From NCBI GenBank assembly GCA_963825765.1, contig CAWGUU010000004.1, positions 62,001 through 126,000 on the forward strand: 64,000 nucleotides of DNA, written 5' to 3'. Numbering within the stretch: position 1 is the stretch's first letter; every line of letters starts with the position of its first letter. The position numbers were made by a program, and so were the translations under genes. Under the pieces are notes generated by a model, which saw nothing but the letters and a program-made list of their open reading frames with translations, did not search any database and had not been told where the DNA came from. This document shows, one piece after another, positions 32,699 to 41,065 of this stretch. This DNA is from CAWGUU01 sp963825765. GTDB lineage: Bacteria > Actinomycetota > Acidimicrobiia > Acidimicrobiales > AC-14.

Positions 32699-32947
32699 AC
32701 GGTGGCCCGGAAGGAAGTGCTCGTCCAGCTCGACGACCAGCTCGTTGCTGAGCTGGACCGGCTCGCCGTTGCCCAGGGGACGAGCCGTTCCGACCTCGTC
32801 CGCCGCGGCGTTCTCGCCCTCCTCGAAGCGGCCGATGTGGCCCAGGCTGATCGGGAGCTCCAGGACGCCTACCGACGAATACCCCCCGATCCGGCACTGG
32901 TCGCGGCGGCGCGCCGGCTCGCCGCTGACACCACCCCGTCGTGGTAG
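32696..32947 (+). CDS. Ribbon-helix-helix antitoxin (MazE/CopG-like)
   Basis: 83 residues from the second of two in-frame ATGs (MTVARKEVLVQLDD). The ribbon-helix-helix DNA-binding fold is shown by KEVLVQLDDQLVAELDRLAV followed by GTSRSDLVRRGVLALLEAAD. The last 35 residues (ADRELQDAYRRIPPDPALVA) are an acidic-to-basic toxin-binding tail. Starting four codons earlier would add MHYH. It overlaps the toxin gene by 7 bases, as MazEF pairs often do. It probably binds the CATATG palindrome over its own start. Confidence 0.82.
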   Translation: MTVARKEVLVQLDDQLVAELDRLAVAQGTSRSDLVRRGVLALLEAADVAQADRELQDAYRRIPPDPALVAAARRLAADTTPSW

Positions 32948-33264
32948 CCAGAGGCGACGTCGTCTGGGCTGACCTCGGCCCACCAGCGGGACGTCGCCCC
33001 GTCTGTGTGCTCACCAGGGGTGCCGCCATCGAAGTTCTCAACGCGGTGACCTGTGCGCCGATCACCCGCACGATCCGCGGCATCCGGTCGGAGGTGCGAG
33101 TAGGGGTCGACGAGGGCCTTCCCGAGGACAGCGTCATCACGTGCGACAACATCCTCACCATCCCGAAGGCAATCCTCGACCCGGCAGCAGTCGGGCGAGT
33201 TGGAACCCCGAAGCGGGTGGCGATTGACCGCGCCCTTCGCTACGCCCTCGACATTCAGTACTGA
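32941..33264 (+). CDS. MazF/PemK-type endoribonuclease toxin
   Basis: 107 residues starting at a GTG that overlaps the antitoxin end. The typical MazF opening is RGDVVWADLGPPAGRRPVCV, with VLTRGAAIEVLNAVTCAPIT and RGIRSEVRVGVDEGLPEDSV following, and then the conserved CDNILTIPKAILDPAAVGRV. MazF cuts mRNA, and sometimes tRNA or rRNA, at short sequence motifs; specificity cannot be read here. The paired gene is the ribbon-helix-helix protein just upstream. This is the second toxin-antitoxin pair within 1.6 kb. Confidence 0.92.
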   Translation: MVARGDVVWADLGPPAGRRPVCVLTRGAAIEVLNAVTCAPITRTIRGIRSEVRVGVDEGLPEDSVITCDNILTIPKAILDPAAVGRVGTPKRVAIDRALRYALDIQY

Positions 33265-33620
33265 CCGATCTCTCGGCCGCGCTCTTGGATGCAATCCACC
33301 CGGGGCGTTTCGGGGACATGGCGCGGCCCGCCGATCGGAAACGCGCCGACACACATCCGGCAATGTCGGACCGGTGCGGTGAGGCGATCCAGGGGATCTT
33401 TGGAGTGTCATGGGCGTCTTGACGGAACTCGGAAGCGACCGAGGATGTCTCCGTCGCATCGCCCCTGTCCTCAGCCAGGAGTATGGAGTAGGGCAGCAGC
33501 CAGGATTGGGCCCGGGGAGTTTCCGAGACATCTATCGAGCTTCGGAGGGCTGTAAGTTCCAGCTCGGGCGCCCGTCTGGCCCGATCGGCGCACAATGTCT
33601 GAGCACGGCCGAGTTTCCGG
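33265..33620. other. Intergenic stretch, no gene seen
   Basis: About 350 bases lie between the MazF stop and the end of the LigD-type polymerase gene. I find no domain-bearing frame, hairpin or tRNA. GC content is lower than in the nearby genes, which suits the accessory character of the toxin-antitoxin region. Confidence 0.5.
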
Positions 33621-34547
33621 TCAGCCTGACGGCGCCTTGGGCAGGTCCTGCTCGAGCTCGTTGAGCGGGGCGAACAAGTCGCCGTCGGCGGCGAAGCGCT
33701 CGAGGACGTCGCCGGCCTCGAAGACCAGCTTGCCGGCGTCGCCTGACTCCGCCGCCTGCTCGACCTCGGCCCAGGACACCGGCGTCGACACCGTCGGCCG
33801 GGGACGGGCCCGCAGTGAGTACACCGAGATCGTCGTCTTGTGCTCGTCGTTCTGGCTCCAGTCGATGAACACCTTGCCGGTGCGCAGCTCTTTCTTCATC
33901 AGCGAGAGCACCAGGTCGGGATGCTCGGCCTCGAGCATCTTGGCCAGGGCGTGGGCGAAGGGCTTCGTGTCGTCGTAGGTGACCGGCGTGTTGAGGGGCA
34001 CGTACAGCTGCAGCCCCTTCGAGCCCGACGTCTTGGCGAACGTGACCAGGCCCAGGTCGTCGAGCACGTCCCGCACCAAAATCGCCACTCGGCAGCACTC
34101 CAGCAGAGCAGCCGGCGGGCCTGGGTCGAGATCGAAGACGAGCATCGTCGGGCACTGGATGTCGGGCGCCCGGGAGAGCGACGGGTGGAGCTCGAGCGCG
34201 GCCAGGTTCGCCATCCAGACCAGGGTCGGGAGGTCGTCGGCGACGCAATAGTCCATCGTCTCGTTCTTGCGCCCGCCGAAGATCGGAGTGGTCGCCACCC
34301 ACGGCGGCCGGTGCTTTGGGCAGTTCTTCTCGTAGAAGAACTTGTCGCTCACGCCGTTGGGGTACCGCTTGAGGGTCAGGGGCCGGCGCCTGAGGTGGGC
34401 CAGGAGGGCAGCCGAGATCCGCGTGTAGTAGTCGATCACCTGGCCCTTGGTGAACCCCGCCTCGGGGTACAGCACCTTGTCGAGGTTCGAGAGCTTGAGC
34501 TGCCGGCCCTCGATCTCGACATCCACCCCGGCCGACGCAGGACTCAT
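33621..34547 (-). CDS. ligD: LigD-type NHEJ polymerase/primase domain protein
   Basis: 308 residues corresponding to the polymerase domain of LigD only (no ligase or phosphoesterase domain). Motifs run in order: VEIEGRQLKLSNLDKVLYPE, RYPNGVSDKFFYEKNCPKHR, MANLAALELHPSLSRAPD, and the metal-binding LVFDLDPGPPAALLECCRVA, then TSGSKGLQLYVPLN and FIDWSQNDEHKTTISVYSLR. It fills gaps with NTPs/rNTPs during repair. It is last in the order ligase-Ku-polymerase, 105 bases after Ku, with a large hairpin in that gap. In many actinobacteria these functions are fused; here they are separate chains. Confidence 0.93.
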   Translation of the reverse strand: MSPASAGVDVEIEGRQLKLSNLDKVLYPEAGFTKGQVIDYYTRISAALLAHLRRRPLTLKRYPNGVSDKFFYEKNCPKHRPPWVATTPIFGGRKNETMDYCVADDLPTLVWMANLAALELHPSLSRAPDIQCPTMLVFDLDPGPPAALLECCRVAILVRDVLDDLGLVTFAKTSGSKGLQLYVPLNTPVTYDDTKPFAHALAKMLEAEHPDLVLSLMKKELRTGKVFIDWSQNDEHKTTISVYSLRARPRPTVSTPVSWAEVEQAAESGDAGKLVFEAGDVLERFAADGDLFAPLNELEQDLPKAPSG

Positions 34548-34581
34548 CGATCGAGGCTACCGGAGGGCGTGACCGGATCGT

Positions 34582-34624
34582 GAGCGTGCAAAAGGGTCGC
34601 ATATGGCGACTTTCTTGCACGCTC
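34582..34624. repeat. Long hairpin between Ku and the polymerase gene
   Basis: GAGCGTGCAA (34582-34591) and TTGCACGCTC (34615-34624) pair perfectly, and the inner bases (GTCGC and GCGAC) extend the stem with a few mismatches around CATATG. It lies inside an apparent operon, so it may be an attenuator or processing site rather than a full terminator. Confidence 0.5.
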
Positions 34625-34652
34625 GACTAGCGGCAGGGTCGGGCACTCGGGT

Positions 34653-35444
34653 TTAGGACTTGCCGCCGCCCTTTTTCACCGCGGCCAGGCTGGCTTCCAG
34701 GGCGGCCATGAGGTCGACGACCTTGGGCGCCTCCTCGGCGGCGTCCTCGACGACGATCTCCTGGCCGGCGGCCTTCTGCTCGATGAGCTCGAGCACCCGC
34801 TCGCGGTAGTCGTCCTTGTACTTGTCGGGCTCGAAGTCGGTGGTGAGGGAGTCGATGAGCTGGCGGGCCATCTTCTCCTCGCGCTCGGTGACGTCGATCT
34901 CGTCGCCGGGGATGTCGAGGTCGTCGAGCGGGTTGACCTCGTCGGGGTAGAGCATCGTCTCCAGCACGAGGGCGTCGTTGAGCGGCCGGATGGCGGCCAG
35001 GTACTGCTTGGTGCGCAGGACGACGCGCGCGATCCCGACCTTGTTCGTCTCCTGCATGGCCCGCCGCAGCAGGACGTAGGCCTTGGCCCCGCCCTTGTCG
35101 GGTGCCAGGTAGTACGGGTGGTCGTAGTAGATCGGGTCGATCTGGTCGAGGTCGACGAAGTCCTCGATGTCGATCGACTTGGTGGCCTTGGGGTCGAGGG
35201 CGTTGAGCTCCTCGGGTGAGATGGTGACGTAGGTGTCGGGGCCCAGCTCGTAGCCCTTGACGATGTCCTCGTAGGGGACCTCCTCGCCGGTGGCGGCGGA
35301 GACCCGCTTCTGCTTCACCCGGGACTTGCTCTTGGCGTCGATCTGGTGGAACCGCACGTCCTTGGGCGACACCGCGCTGTACAGCTTCACCGGCACGTTC
35401 ACCAGCCCGAAGCTGATGGCGCCGCTCCACATCGATCGAGCCAC
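34653..35444 (-). CDS. ku: Ku protein, non-homologous end joining
   Basis: 263 residues, the normal size of bacterial Ku. The beginning MARSMWSGAISFGLVNVPVK is the family hallmark; FHQIDAKSKSRVKQKRVSA, EDIVKGYELGPDTYVTISPE, and IYYDHPYYLAPDKGGAKAYV follow. The last part has a Lys-rich end (AAVKKGGGKS). Ku forms a ring dimer on broken DNA ends and recruits ligase/polymerase, which are encoded on both sides of it. The start has a GGAGG-like site (TAGGAGGTAGGCC in the minus reading) overlapping the end of the ligase gene, which stops 10 bases upstream. Confidence 0.95.
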   Translation of the reverse strand: MARSMWSGAISFGLVNVPVKLYSAVSPKDVRFHQIDAKSKSRVKQKRVSAATGEEVPYEDIVKGYELGPDTYVTISPEELNALDPKATKSIDIEDFVDLDQIDPIYYDHPYYLAPDKGGAKAYVLLRRAMQETNKVGIARVVLRTKQYLAAIRPLNDALVLETMLYPDEVNPLDDLDIPGDEIDVTEREEKMARQLIDSLTTDFEPDKYKDDYRERVLELIEQKAAGQEIVVEDAAEEAPKVVDLMAALEASLAAVKKGGGKS

Positions 35445-35454
35445 GGCCTACCTC

Positions 35455-36447
35455 CTACCCAGATGGTAAGCGTCTCAGGATCTCTTCGTCGGCCACGATG
35501 TCCTGGGCCACGACGTCGGTCCGCAGGCCCTTGATCGACGGCTGGCGCAGGGTGCCGCCCTCGGTGACCTCGGTGTAGGCCACCTCGACGACGAGCATCG
35601 GCCGCACGTACTGCAGCTTGGCCGGCGGAGGGTTCACGAAGGGCGACGTCGGGACCGTGATCTGGCCGAACAGGCGCTCGAGCTGGCGGATCATCTCCTC
35701 GCTCAGGCCGGAGCCGGCCTGGCCGACATAGAAGAGCCGCTGCGGCCTGCCCTCCTCGGGCGGGAGGTCGTAGACACCCAGCGCCAGCGAACCGATGCTG
35801 CCCTCCCTGCCGCCCTGTCCTGTCGACCACCCGCCGACCACGAACTCCCGGCGGCGGCCGCATTTCACCTTCGACCACGCCGACGACCGCTTCCCCGGCA
35901 GGTAGGGCGCGTCCCTGCGCTTGGCCATGAAGCCCTCGACGCCCGCCTGGCGGCACGCCTCCAGCAGCTGGTCGGGGGTGGCATCGAGCACCGGCGCCGT
36001 CTGCCATAGCGATCCCTTGAGCCCGAGCGTGCCCAGGATGCGGGTCCGCTCCTCCTGCGGGCAGCCGATGAGCCACTCGCCGTCGTACCAGAGCACGTCG
36101 AAGGCCACGAACACCACGGGAACCTCGGCCAGCAGCTTGGCAGGTGGCTTGACGACGTGCATCCGCCGCTGCAGCCGCTGGAAGCTCGTGCGCCCGTCGG
36201 CGTCGAAGGTGACGACCTCGCCGTCGAGCACGACGTCGTGGCCGCCGAGGGCGCCGGCCATGGCCGTCAGCTCCGGGAACGTCGCCGTGGCCTCCAGCCC
36301 GCGGCGGTTGGTCAGCGTGACGGCGCCGTCCTCCACGATGGCGATCACCCGCTGGCCGTCGAGCTTGGGCTCGAACTGGTACCTGGCGGCATCGTCGGGC
36401 ACACCACTGCCGCCGGCGAGCATCGGCAGCAGTCGCGGCGCTTTCAC
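35455..36447 (-). CDS. ligD: ATP-dependent DNA ligase (NHEJ type)
   Basis: About 330 residues. The adenylated Lys lies in the motif FEPKLDGQR (Lys at about 28), followed by RRGLEATATFPE, VLDGEVVTFDADGRTSFQRL, GVEGFMAKRRDAPYLPGKRS and the SAWSKVKCGRR motif. The OB-fold part ends with VVEVAYTEVTEGGTLRQPSI. The start is uncertain: the GTG at 36447 (VKAPRLLPMLAGG) fits the family; a TTG at 36516 would add 23 non-conserved residues. It is the first gene of the ligase-Ku-polymerase run. It closes DNA ends using ATP and is a stand-alone equivalent of the LigD ligase domain. Confidence 0.92.
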   Translation of the reverse strand: MKAPRLLPMLAGGSGVPDDAARYQFEPKLDGQRVIAIVEDGAVTLTNRRGLEATATFPELTAMAGALGGHDVVLDGEVVTFDADGRTSFQRLQRRMHVVKPPAKLLAEVPVVFVAFDVLWYDGEWLIGCPQEERTRILGTLGLKGSLWQTAPVLDATPDQLLEACRQAGVEGFMAKRRDAPYLPGKRSSAWSKVKCGRRREFVVGGWSTGQGGREGSIGSLALGVYDLPPEEGRPQRLFYVGQAGSGLSEEMIRQLERLFGQITVPTSPFVNPPPAKLQYVRPMLVVEVAYTEVTEGGTLRQPSIKGLRTDVVAQDIVADEEILRRLPSG

Positions 36448-36572
36448 GTTCTCAGTCAAGCGCGTTGGTGTGGCCCGTACCGCCTGGAAGTGGGGGCACC
36501 ACCCTTGAGGACTCAAGTATTTCCGGGGATGCTCCGATACAGAAGTGGTAGCCCGGCGAGGAGGAAACCGGA

Positions 36573-36842
36573 ATGAACGTGTTGCGAGGCTTGACCCATC
36601 GGATGTCGTTCTGGATCGTTCTCTGCGCCGGCCTCGCCGTACTCGGTTTCAACGTGTCGGACTTCTCGGTCGGTGACATCGCCCGGTACCAGAACCCTGC
36701 CGTCAACTTCTTCGGCTGGTTCTGCTTCCTGGCCGCCGGCCTGGCGTCAATCCTGCTCTCGGTGGCGGCGACGGACCAATGGCTGCTCCGTCGGGCCACC
36801 GTGAAGCAGGAATCCGGCGTCCACTACCGCCGCCAGCCGTAG
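36573..36842 (+). CDS. Small two-helix membrane protein
   Basis: 89 residues, with a strong GAGGAGGAAA ribosome site about 7 bases before the ATG. Two hydrophobic helices are clear: MSFWIVLCAGLAVLGFNVSD and NFFGWFCFLAAGLASILLSV. The loop contains FSVGDIARYQNPAVNF, and the end is polar (RRATVKQESGVHYRRQP). I do not recognise a family. It is divergent from the ligase gene and convergent with the next membrane protein, ending 7 bases before that gene's stop. Expression seems real given the ribosome site. Confidence 0.7.
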   Translation: MNVLRGLTHRMSFWIVLCAGLAVLGFNVSDFSVGDIARYQNPAVNFFGWFCFLAAGLASILLSVAATDQWLLRRATVKQESGVHYRRQP

Positions 36843-36849
36843 CCCGTCG

Positions 36850-37545
36850 TCAACCGGTTGCCCTTGCCCTCCGCAGGAGGGTGAACGACACGGCCACCAG
36901 CCACAGGCCGAAGAGGGCGAACATCGCCGGCGGTAGGAAGAGGACGACGCCGCCGACGAGCAGAACGACTGCCACCGCGAGGCCTGCCCTGGCCAGCCAT
37001 GTGGGCATGAGCACTCCCGATCGGCCGGCGAGGCTCGTCGCGCCCACGAGCACGGCGGCGGGGATCGGCACCAGCATGAACCCCATGTTCCCCAGGTCCA
37101 TCAGCCCGGCGGCGACCGCTGGCTCGCGGCTGTTCCCTGCCTCGAGGGCAGCGGCACCCCAGCCCACGAGCTGAATCAGGAGGGGCCCGAGCACGGCCAC
37201 GCCGCCGATGAGGCCGACGATGGCGAGGATGCCGTCCTGGCCCTCGGCTCGTCGGGTGGCCCGCCAGAGCGCGGCAAGGAACAACGGATAGAGGGCGAAA
37301 GCGCCGAGCATGACGAATGACGTGTTGAGCAACACGCCGGCGCGGTTCTCCGCGAACCACGTCGCGATCTCAGTCGAGGGAGCCTTGCTCGACGGGCTGG
37401 ACTCGCCGATGACGATTGCGCCAAGAGCGAAGGTGAGGAGGAACCCGAGGGCACCGGCGGGCGCCAGTCGCTCCCAACTCCTCGTCCGACTCGGAGGCCC
37501 GCCGTCCGGTGTCGTGCCATCGGGTGTCGTCGATCCCGCCGTCAT
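36850..37545 (-). CDS. Six-segment membrane protein (DUF4386-like)
   Basis: 231 residues with a 25-residue Gly/Thr/Pro start and about six hydrophobic segments: APAGALGFLLTFALGAIVIG, TSFVMLGAFALYPLFLAALW, ILAIVGLIGGVAVLGPLLIQ, MGFMLVPIPAAVLVGATSLA, LAVAVVLLVGGVVLFLPPAM, and LFGLWLVAVSFTLLRR. The pattern of EIATWFAENRAGVLLNTSFV before the second segment is like DUF4386 proteins. A GGGAGGAG site precedes the ATG at 37545. Function is unknown. It follows the aldehyde dehydrogenase gene by 17 bases on the same strand. Confidence 0.78.
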   Translation of the reverse strand: MTAGSTTPDGTTPDGGPPSRTRSWERLAPAGALGFLLTFALGAIVIGESSPSSKAPSTEIATWFAENRAGVLLNTSFVMLGAFALYPLFLAALWRATRRAEGQDGILAIVGLIGGVAVLGPLLIQLVGWGAAALEAGNSREPAVAAGLMDLGNMGFMLVPIPAAVLVGATSLAGRSGVLMPTWLARAGLAVAVVLLVGGVVLFLPPAMFALFGLWLVAVSFTLLRRARATG

Positions 37546-37562
37546 GTTCGCTCCTCCCGCCG

Positions 37563-38966
37563 TCAGGCTCGGATGACCACCAGCCGCTCGACGGTCATCT
37601 CCCGCACCGCCGCCGCCGGACCCTCCTTGGTGTTGCCGCTCGCCCTCACCCCACCGTAGGGCATCTGGTCGGCCCGCCACGTCGGAACCTCGTTGACCAG
37701 CACCGTGCCGAAATGCAGTCGGCGCGCCGCCCGCAGGGCGGTGTCCAGCCGTGACGTGTAGATCCCGGCCTGAAGCCCGTAGCGCGTGTCGTCGGCGAGC
37801 CGTAGGCCCTCGTCGGTGGTGGCGTAGGACTGCACGGCTACGACCGGCCCGAACACCTCGTCCCGGCACACCCGCATGTCGGCCGTGACGCCGGTGAGCA
37901 CGGTTGGACGGAGGAGCCCGTCGTTGTCGTCGACGCCGCCGCCGGTGCGGACCTCGGCCCCGCCCGCCACTGCCTCGTCGATCCACGCCACGACCCTGTC
38001 GCGCTCGCCCGGCGCGATGAGGGCGGACACGTCGGTGTCCTCGTCGAGGGGGTCGCCGACGACGAGCTCGGCGGCAAGCTCGGCCAGCAGGTCCGAGAAC
38101 GGCTCGGCCACCGCCTCGTGGACAAGGGCCCGCTGGACCGACACGCACGACTGCCCGGCGTGGGCGAACCCGGTGGCGCTCACCGCCGTGGCCGCGGCCT
38201 CCCAGTCGCCGTCGGCCTCGACGATCACCGGCGAGTTGTTCCCCAGCTCCAGCGCGACCTTCTTGCGCCCGGCCTTCTCCTTGATCCCCCAGCCGACCTC
38301 GCCCGACCCGGTGAAGGTGAGGTAGGCCACGTCGGGATGGCGGACGAGGGCGTCGCCGACCTCGGCACCGCTGCCGGTGACCACGTGCAGGTGGTCGGGC
38401 GGTAGGCCGCAGTCCTCCACCAGCAGCTTGGCCAGCGCCACGGCCGTCAGCGGCGTCTGGCTGGCCGGCTTCAGCACCACCGGGCAGCCGGCGGCGATGG
38501 CCGGGGCCAGCTTGTGGGCCACCAGGTTGAGCGGGAAGTTGAACGGGGAGATGGCGCCGACCACCCCGATAGGGACCCGCAGGGTGAAGGCCAGCCGGCC
38601 TTCGCCGACCTCGGCGGCGTCGATCGGCACCATGTCGCCGGTGAGGCGACGGGCCTCGACGGCGGCGAACGTGAACGTGCTCACCGCCCGGCGGGCTTCG
38701 GCCCGTGCCGTCTTCAGCGGCTTGGCCGACTCGGCGGCGATGGTGCGGGCGAAGTCCTCCTCTCGCTCGGCGAGCAGGCGGGCGGCGGTGTCGAGGATCT
38801 CGGCCCGCCGCCACGGCGGCAGGGGCCCGGCCTCGTGTGCGGCCAGGGCGGCGGCGACCGCCTTGTCGACGTCGGCCGCCGAGCACTTCGGCACCCGGCC
38901 GACCTCGCTGCCGTCGTAGGGCGAGCGCACGACGATCGGCTCCCCGATATCCGATGACGCGGCCAT
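37563..38966 (-). CDS. Aldehyde dehydrogenase (NAD(P)-dependent)
   Basis: 467 residues from the ATG at 38966 (MAASSDIGEPIVVRSPYDGS). The family hallmarks are intact: PFNFPLNLVAHKLAPAIAAG, the catalytic Glu in VALELGNNSPVIV, the catalytic Cys in FAHAGQSCVSVQRALVHE, and the C-terminal GVRASGNTKEGPAAAVREMT. The sequence reads like the glyceraldehyde/succinate-semialdehyde-type group but the substrate cannot be assigned. It is divergent from the F420-NADP reductase-like gene, with 36 bases between the starts. No promoter stands out. Confidence 0.93.
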   Translation of the reverse strand: MAASSDIGEPIVVRSPYDGSEVGRVPKCSAADVDKAVAAALAAHEAGPLPPWRRAEILDTAARLLAEREEDFARTIAAESAKPLKTARAEARRAVSTFTFAAVEARRLTGDMVPIDAAEVGEGRLAFTLRVPIGVVGAISPFNFPLNLVAHKLAPAIAAGCPVVLKPASQTPLTAVALAKLLVEDCGLPPDHLHVVTGSGAEVGDALVRHPDVAYLTFTGSGEVGWGIKEKAGRKKVALELGNNSPVIVEADGDWEAAATAVSATGFAHAGQSCVSVQRALVHEAVAEPFSDLLAELAAELVVGDPLDEDTDVSALIAPGERDRVVAWIDEAVAGGAEVRTGGGVDDNDGLLRPTVLTGVTADMRVCRDEVFGPVVAVQSYATTDEGLRLADDTRYGLQAGIYTSRLDTALRAARRLHFGTVLVNEVPTWRADQMPYGGVRASGNTKEGPAAAVREMTVERLVVIRA

Positions 38967-39002
38967 GTCCACGATGGTAGGCGGGTGCACCAGACTGGGC
39001 CG

Positions 39003-39617
39003 ATGGACATCGGGGTCATCGGGTCGGGGAACATCGGCGGCACAGTGGCCCGGCTGCTGGCGCAGGCGGGGCACCAGGTGGTGGTGAGCAACCGGCGGGG
39101 GCCGGCGTCGCTGGCGGACCTCGTCGACTCGATCGGGCCCAACGCCCGGGCCGCCACTGTCGAGGACGCCTCCCGCTTCGGGGACGTGGTGTTCCTGGCC
39201 GTCCCGTGGCGCACGCCCGAGGCGCTCCCGCCGGCCGAGCTGGTCGACGGCAAGGTCGTCGTCGACGCCATGAACCCCTACAGCGAGAGCTTCGGGATCA
39301 TCGACACCAGCCCGACGTCGGCCAGCGAGATGACCGCCGAGCGGCTGCCGGGTGCCCGGCTGGTGAAGGGGTTCAACACCATGCTGGCGGCGACCCTGGC
39401 CAGCGGGGGCGGCAAGCCGCCGGGGGAACGGCTGGTGCTGTTCGTCTCGGGTGACGACGCCGAGGCCAAGGCCGTCGTTTCGGGGCTGGTCGAGGACATC
39501 GGGTTCGCCCCGATCGACCTGGGGACGCTGGCCGAGGGCGGCCGCCGCCAGCAGCCGGGAGGCGACCTCTACCGGGCACCCACCGAGGCCGAGGCCCGGG
39601 ACCTACTCGGTGCCTGA
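39003..39617 (+). CDS. F420H2:NADP oxidoreductase-like / ProC-fold reductase
   Basis: 204 residues from the ATG at 39003 (MDIGVIGSGNIGGTVARLLA). The dinucleotide-binding GSGNIG loop and VVVSNRRGPASL after it are like NADPH-dependent F420 reductase and related NAD-binding-2 proteins. KGFNTMLAATLASGGGKPPG and FVSGDDAEAKAVVSGLVEDI are also conserved. Such homologues often do not use F420 themselves. LLM-type oxidoreductases elsewhere in the window suggest that F420 exists here, but this is indirect. It is convergent with the haem operon (8 bases between stops). Confidence 0.82.
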   Translation: MDIGVIGSGNIGGTVARLLAQAGHQVVVSNRRGPASLADLVDSIGPNARAATVEDASRFGDVVFLAVPWRTPEALPPAELVDGKVVVDAMNPYSESFGIIDTSPTSASEMTAERLPGARLVKGFNTMLAATLASGGGKPPGERLVLFVSGDDAEAKAVVSGLVEDIGFAPIDLGTLAEGGRRQQPGGDLYRAPTEAEARDLLGA

Positions 39618-39625
39618 CCGCTTAC

Positions 39626-41065
39626 CTACGGTGGAGGGCTACCAGCAGTGAGCCGGCCGCGGACCTTGGCGGCCGTATCCTCGCCCTGGCGGATGCAGGC
39701 GGCGATGCCGAGGCCTCGGTAGGCGGCCCCGGCGACGTACACGCCCGGCAACTCAGCCGCGAGAGAGGCCTCGATGCGGTCGACCCGACCCTCGTGGCCC
39801 GGTTGGTACTGGGGGAAGCCGTCGGTCCAGCGGGTGACCAGGCTGGCCACGGGCGGGTCGGTGACGCCGATGGCCTCGGCCAGCTCCTCGTGGAGCCGGG
39901 CGACCAGGGTGGCATCGTCGAGGTGGTCGGGGCGATCGTCGCCCGCCCGCCCGGCGGAGGCCCGGAGGAGCACCAGACCGCCGCCAACCGGTGACGGCCA
40001 CTTGGTCGTGGTGAACGTGCAGGCGGTCATCAGCCGACCGTCCACCCTGGGTACGAGGAAGCCGGCGCCCTCGAGCGGCTCGGGCACCGACTCCGGGCGA
40101 TAGGCCAGCGTGGTGACTGCCACCGACGCGTACCGGATGGCGGCCAGGTCGTCCGCCGCCGGCGGCAGGAGCGGGGCGGCGGCGAAGGCGGGGAGGGTGA
40201 CGACGACGGCGTCGGTGGCGGCGTCCGCGGCATCGGGGGTCGCCAGCCCGCCGCCGGTCGTGACCACCCGGTAACCCGAGCCGGCCGGCTCCACCTCGGT
40301 GGCCGGAGTCCCGGTGCGGATGCACACCCCCGCCGCCGCCAGCTCCGACTGCAACCGGTCGACGAGCCGCTCCATCCCGCCCGCGATCCCCAGGAACACG
40401 GGGCCCGCCGCATCCGGCGACGGATTGGCGCGGCGGTTCCGGCGAAGGCCGAGCACCAGGCTGCGGCAGCCCGTCGCCGCCCCGGCCAGCTGGGGGGCGG
40501 TGGCGCCCAGGCTGAGGCCGTCGGCCCGCCCTGCGTTGATGCCGCCGACCAGCGGCTCCACCAGCCGGTCGAGGACGGCACGGCCCATCCGCCGGCCGAT
40601 CACCTCGGCGACAGTCGGATCGTCGGAGAATCGGGATCGGGGCAGGACCAGGTCGAGACCGGCTCGGGCGACGGCGAGCGGCGGCACCACGCCCGAGCGG
40701 GCCAGCGCCCGAAGCCCGACGGGCACGCCGAGGACCTGGTCCGACGGCAGCGGGCGGAGCGCTTCACGGGTCCAGACGAAGGCCTTGCCCGTGGCCGGCT
40801 CGATCAGGTCGTCGCCGAGCCCGAGGTCGCGGCACAAACGGGTGGCGTGGGGCACGCGGGCCAGGAACGTGTCGGGCCCGGTTTCGACGTCGACACCGAC
40901 GTCGGCGAGCGGTGACGTGCGGATCTTGCCGCCGAGGCGGTCGGAGGCCTCGAGGAGCGTGACATCGGCGTCGTTGCGCAGGAACCAGGCGGTGGCCAGG
41001 CCGGTGATCCCCCCGCCCACCACGACCACTGAGGGCCGGTGGCGGCGGCCGGCGGGCTCAGGCAC
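39626..41065 (-). CDS. cgoX: Coproporphyrinogen III / protoporphyrinogen IX oxidase, FAD-dependent (HemY/CgoX type)
   Basis: 479 residues. The FAD-binding start is PSVVVVGGGITGLATAWFLR, with the second strand ending at LLEASDRLGGKIRTS. PLVGGINAGRADGLSLGATA and the C-terminal AGAAYRGLGIAACIRQGEDT are the usual HemY/CgoX motifs. In actinobacteria this protein oxidises coproporphyrinogen III to coproporphyrin III in the coproporphyrin-dependent haem route. It follows cpfC with an 8-base overlap. The decarboxylase ChdC, needed to finish haem, is not in this window. Confidence 0.93.
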   Translation of the reverse strand: MPEPAGRRHRPSVVVVGGGITGLATAWFLRNDADVTLLEASDRLGGKIRTSPLADVGVDVETGPDTFLARVPHATRLCRDLGLGDDLIEPATGKAFVWTREALRPLPSDQVLGVPVGLRALARSGVVPPLAVARAGLDLVLPRSRFSDDPTVAEVIGRRMGRAVLDRLVEPLVGGINAGRADGLSLGATAPQLAGAATGCRSLVLGLRRNRRANPSPDAAGPVFLGIAGGMERLVDRLQSELAAAGVCIRTGTPATEVEPAGSGYRVVTTGGGLATPDAADAATDAVVVTLPAFAAAPLLPPAADDLAAIRYASVAVTTLAYRPESVPEPLEGAGFLVPRVDGRLMTACTFTTTKWPSPVGGGLVLLRASAGRAGDDRPDHLDDATLVARLHEELAEAIGVTDPPVASLVTRWTDGFPQYQPGHEGRVDRIEASLAAELPGVYVAGAAYRGLGIAACIRQGEDTAAKVRGRLTAGSPPP

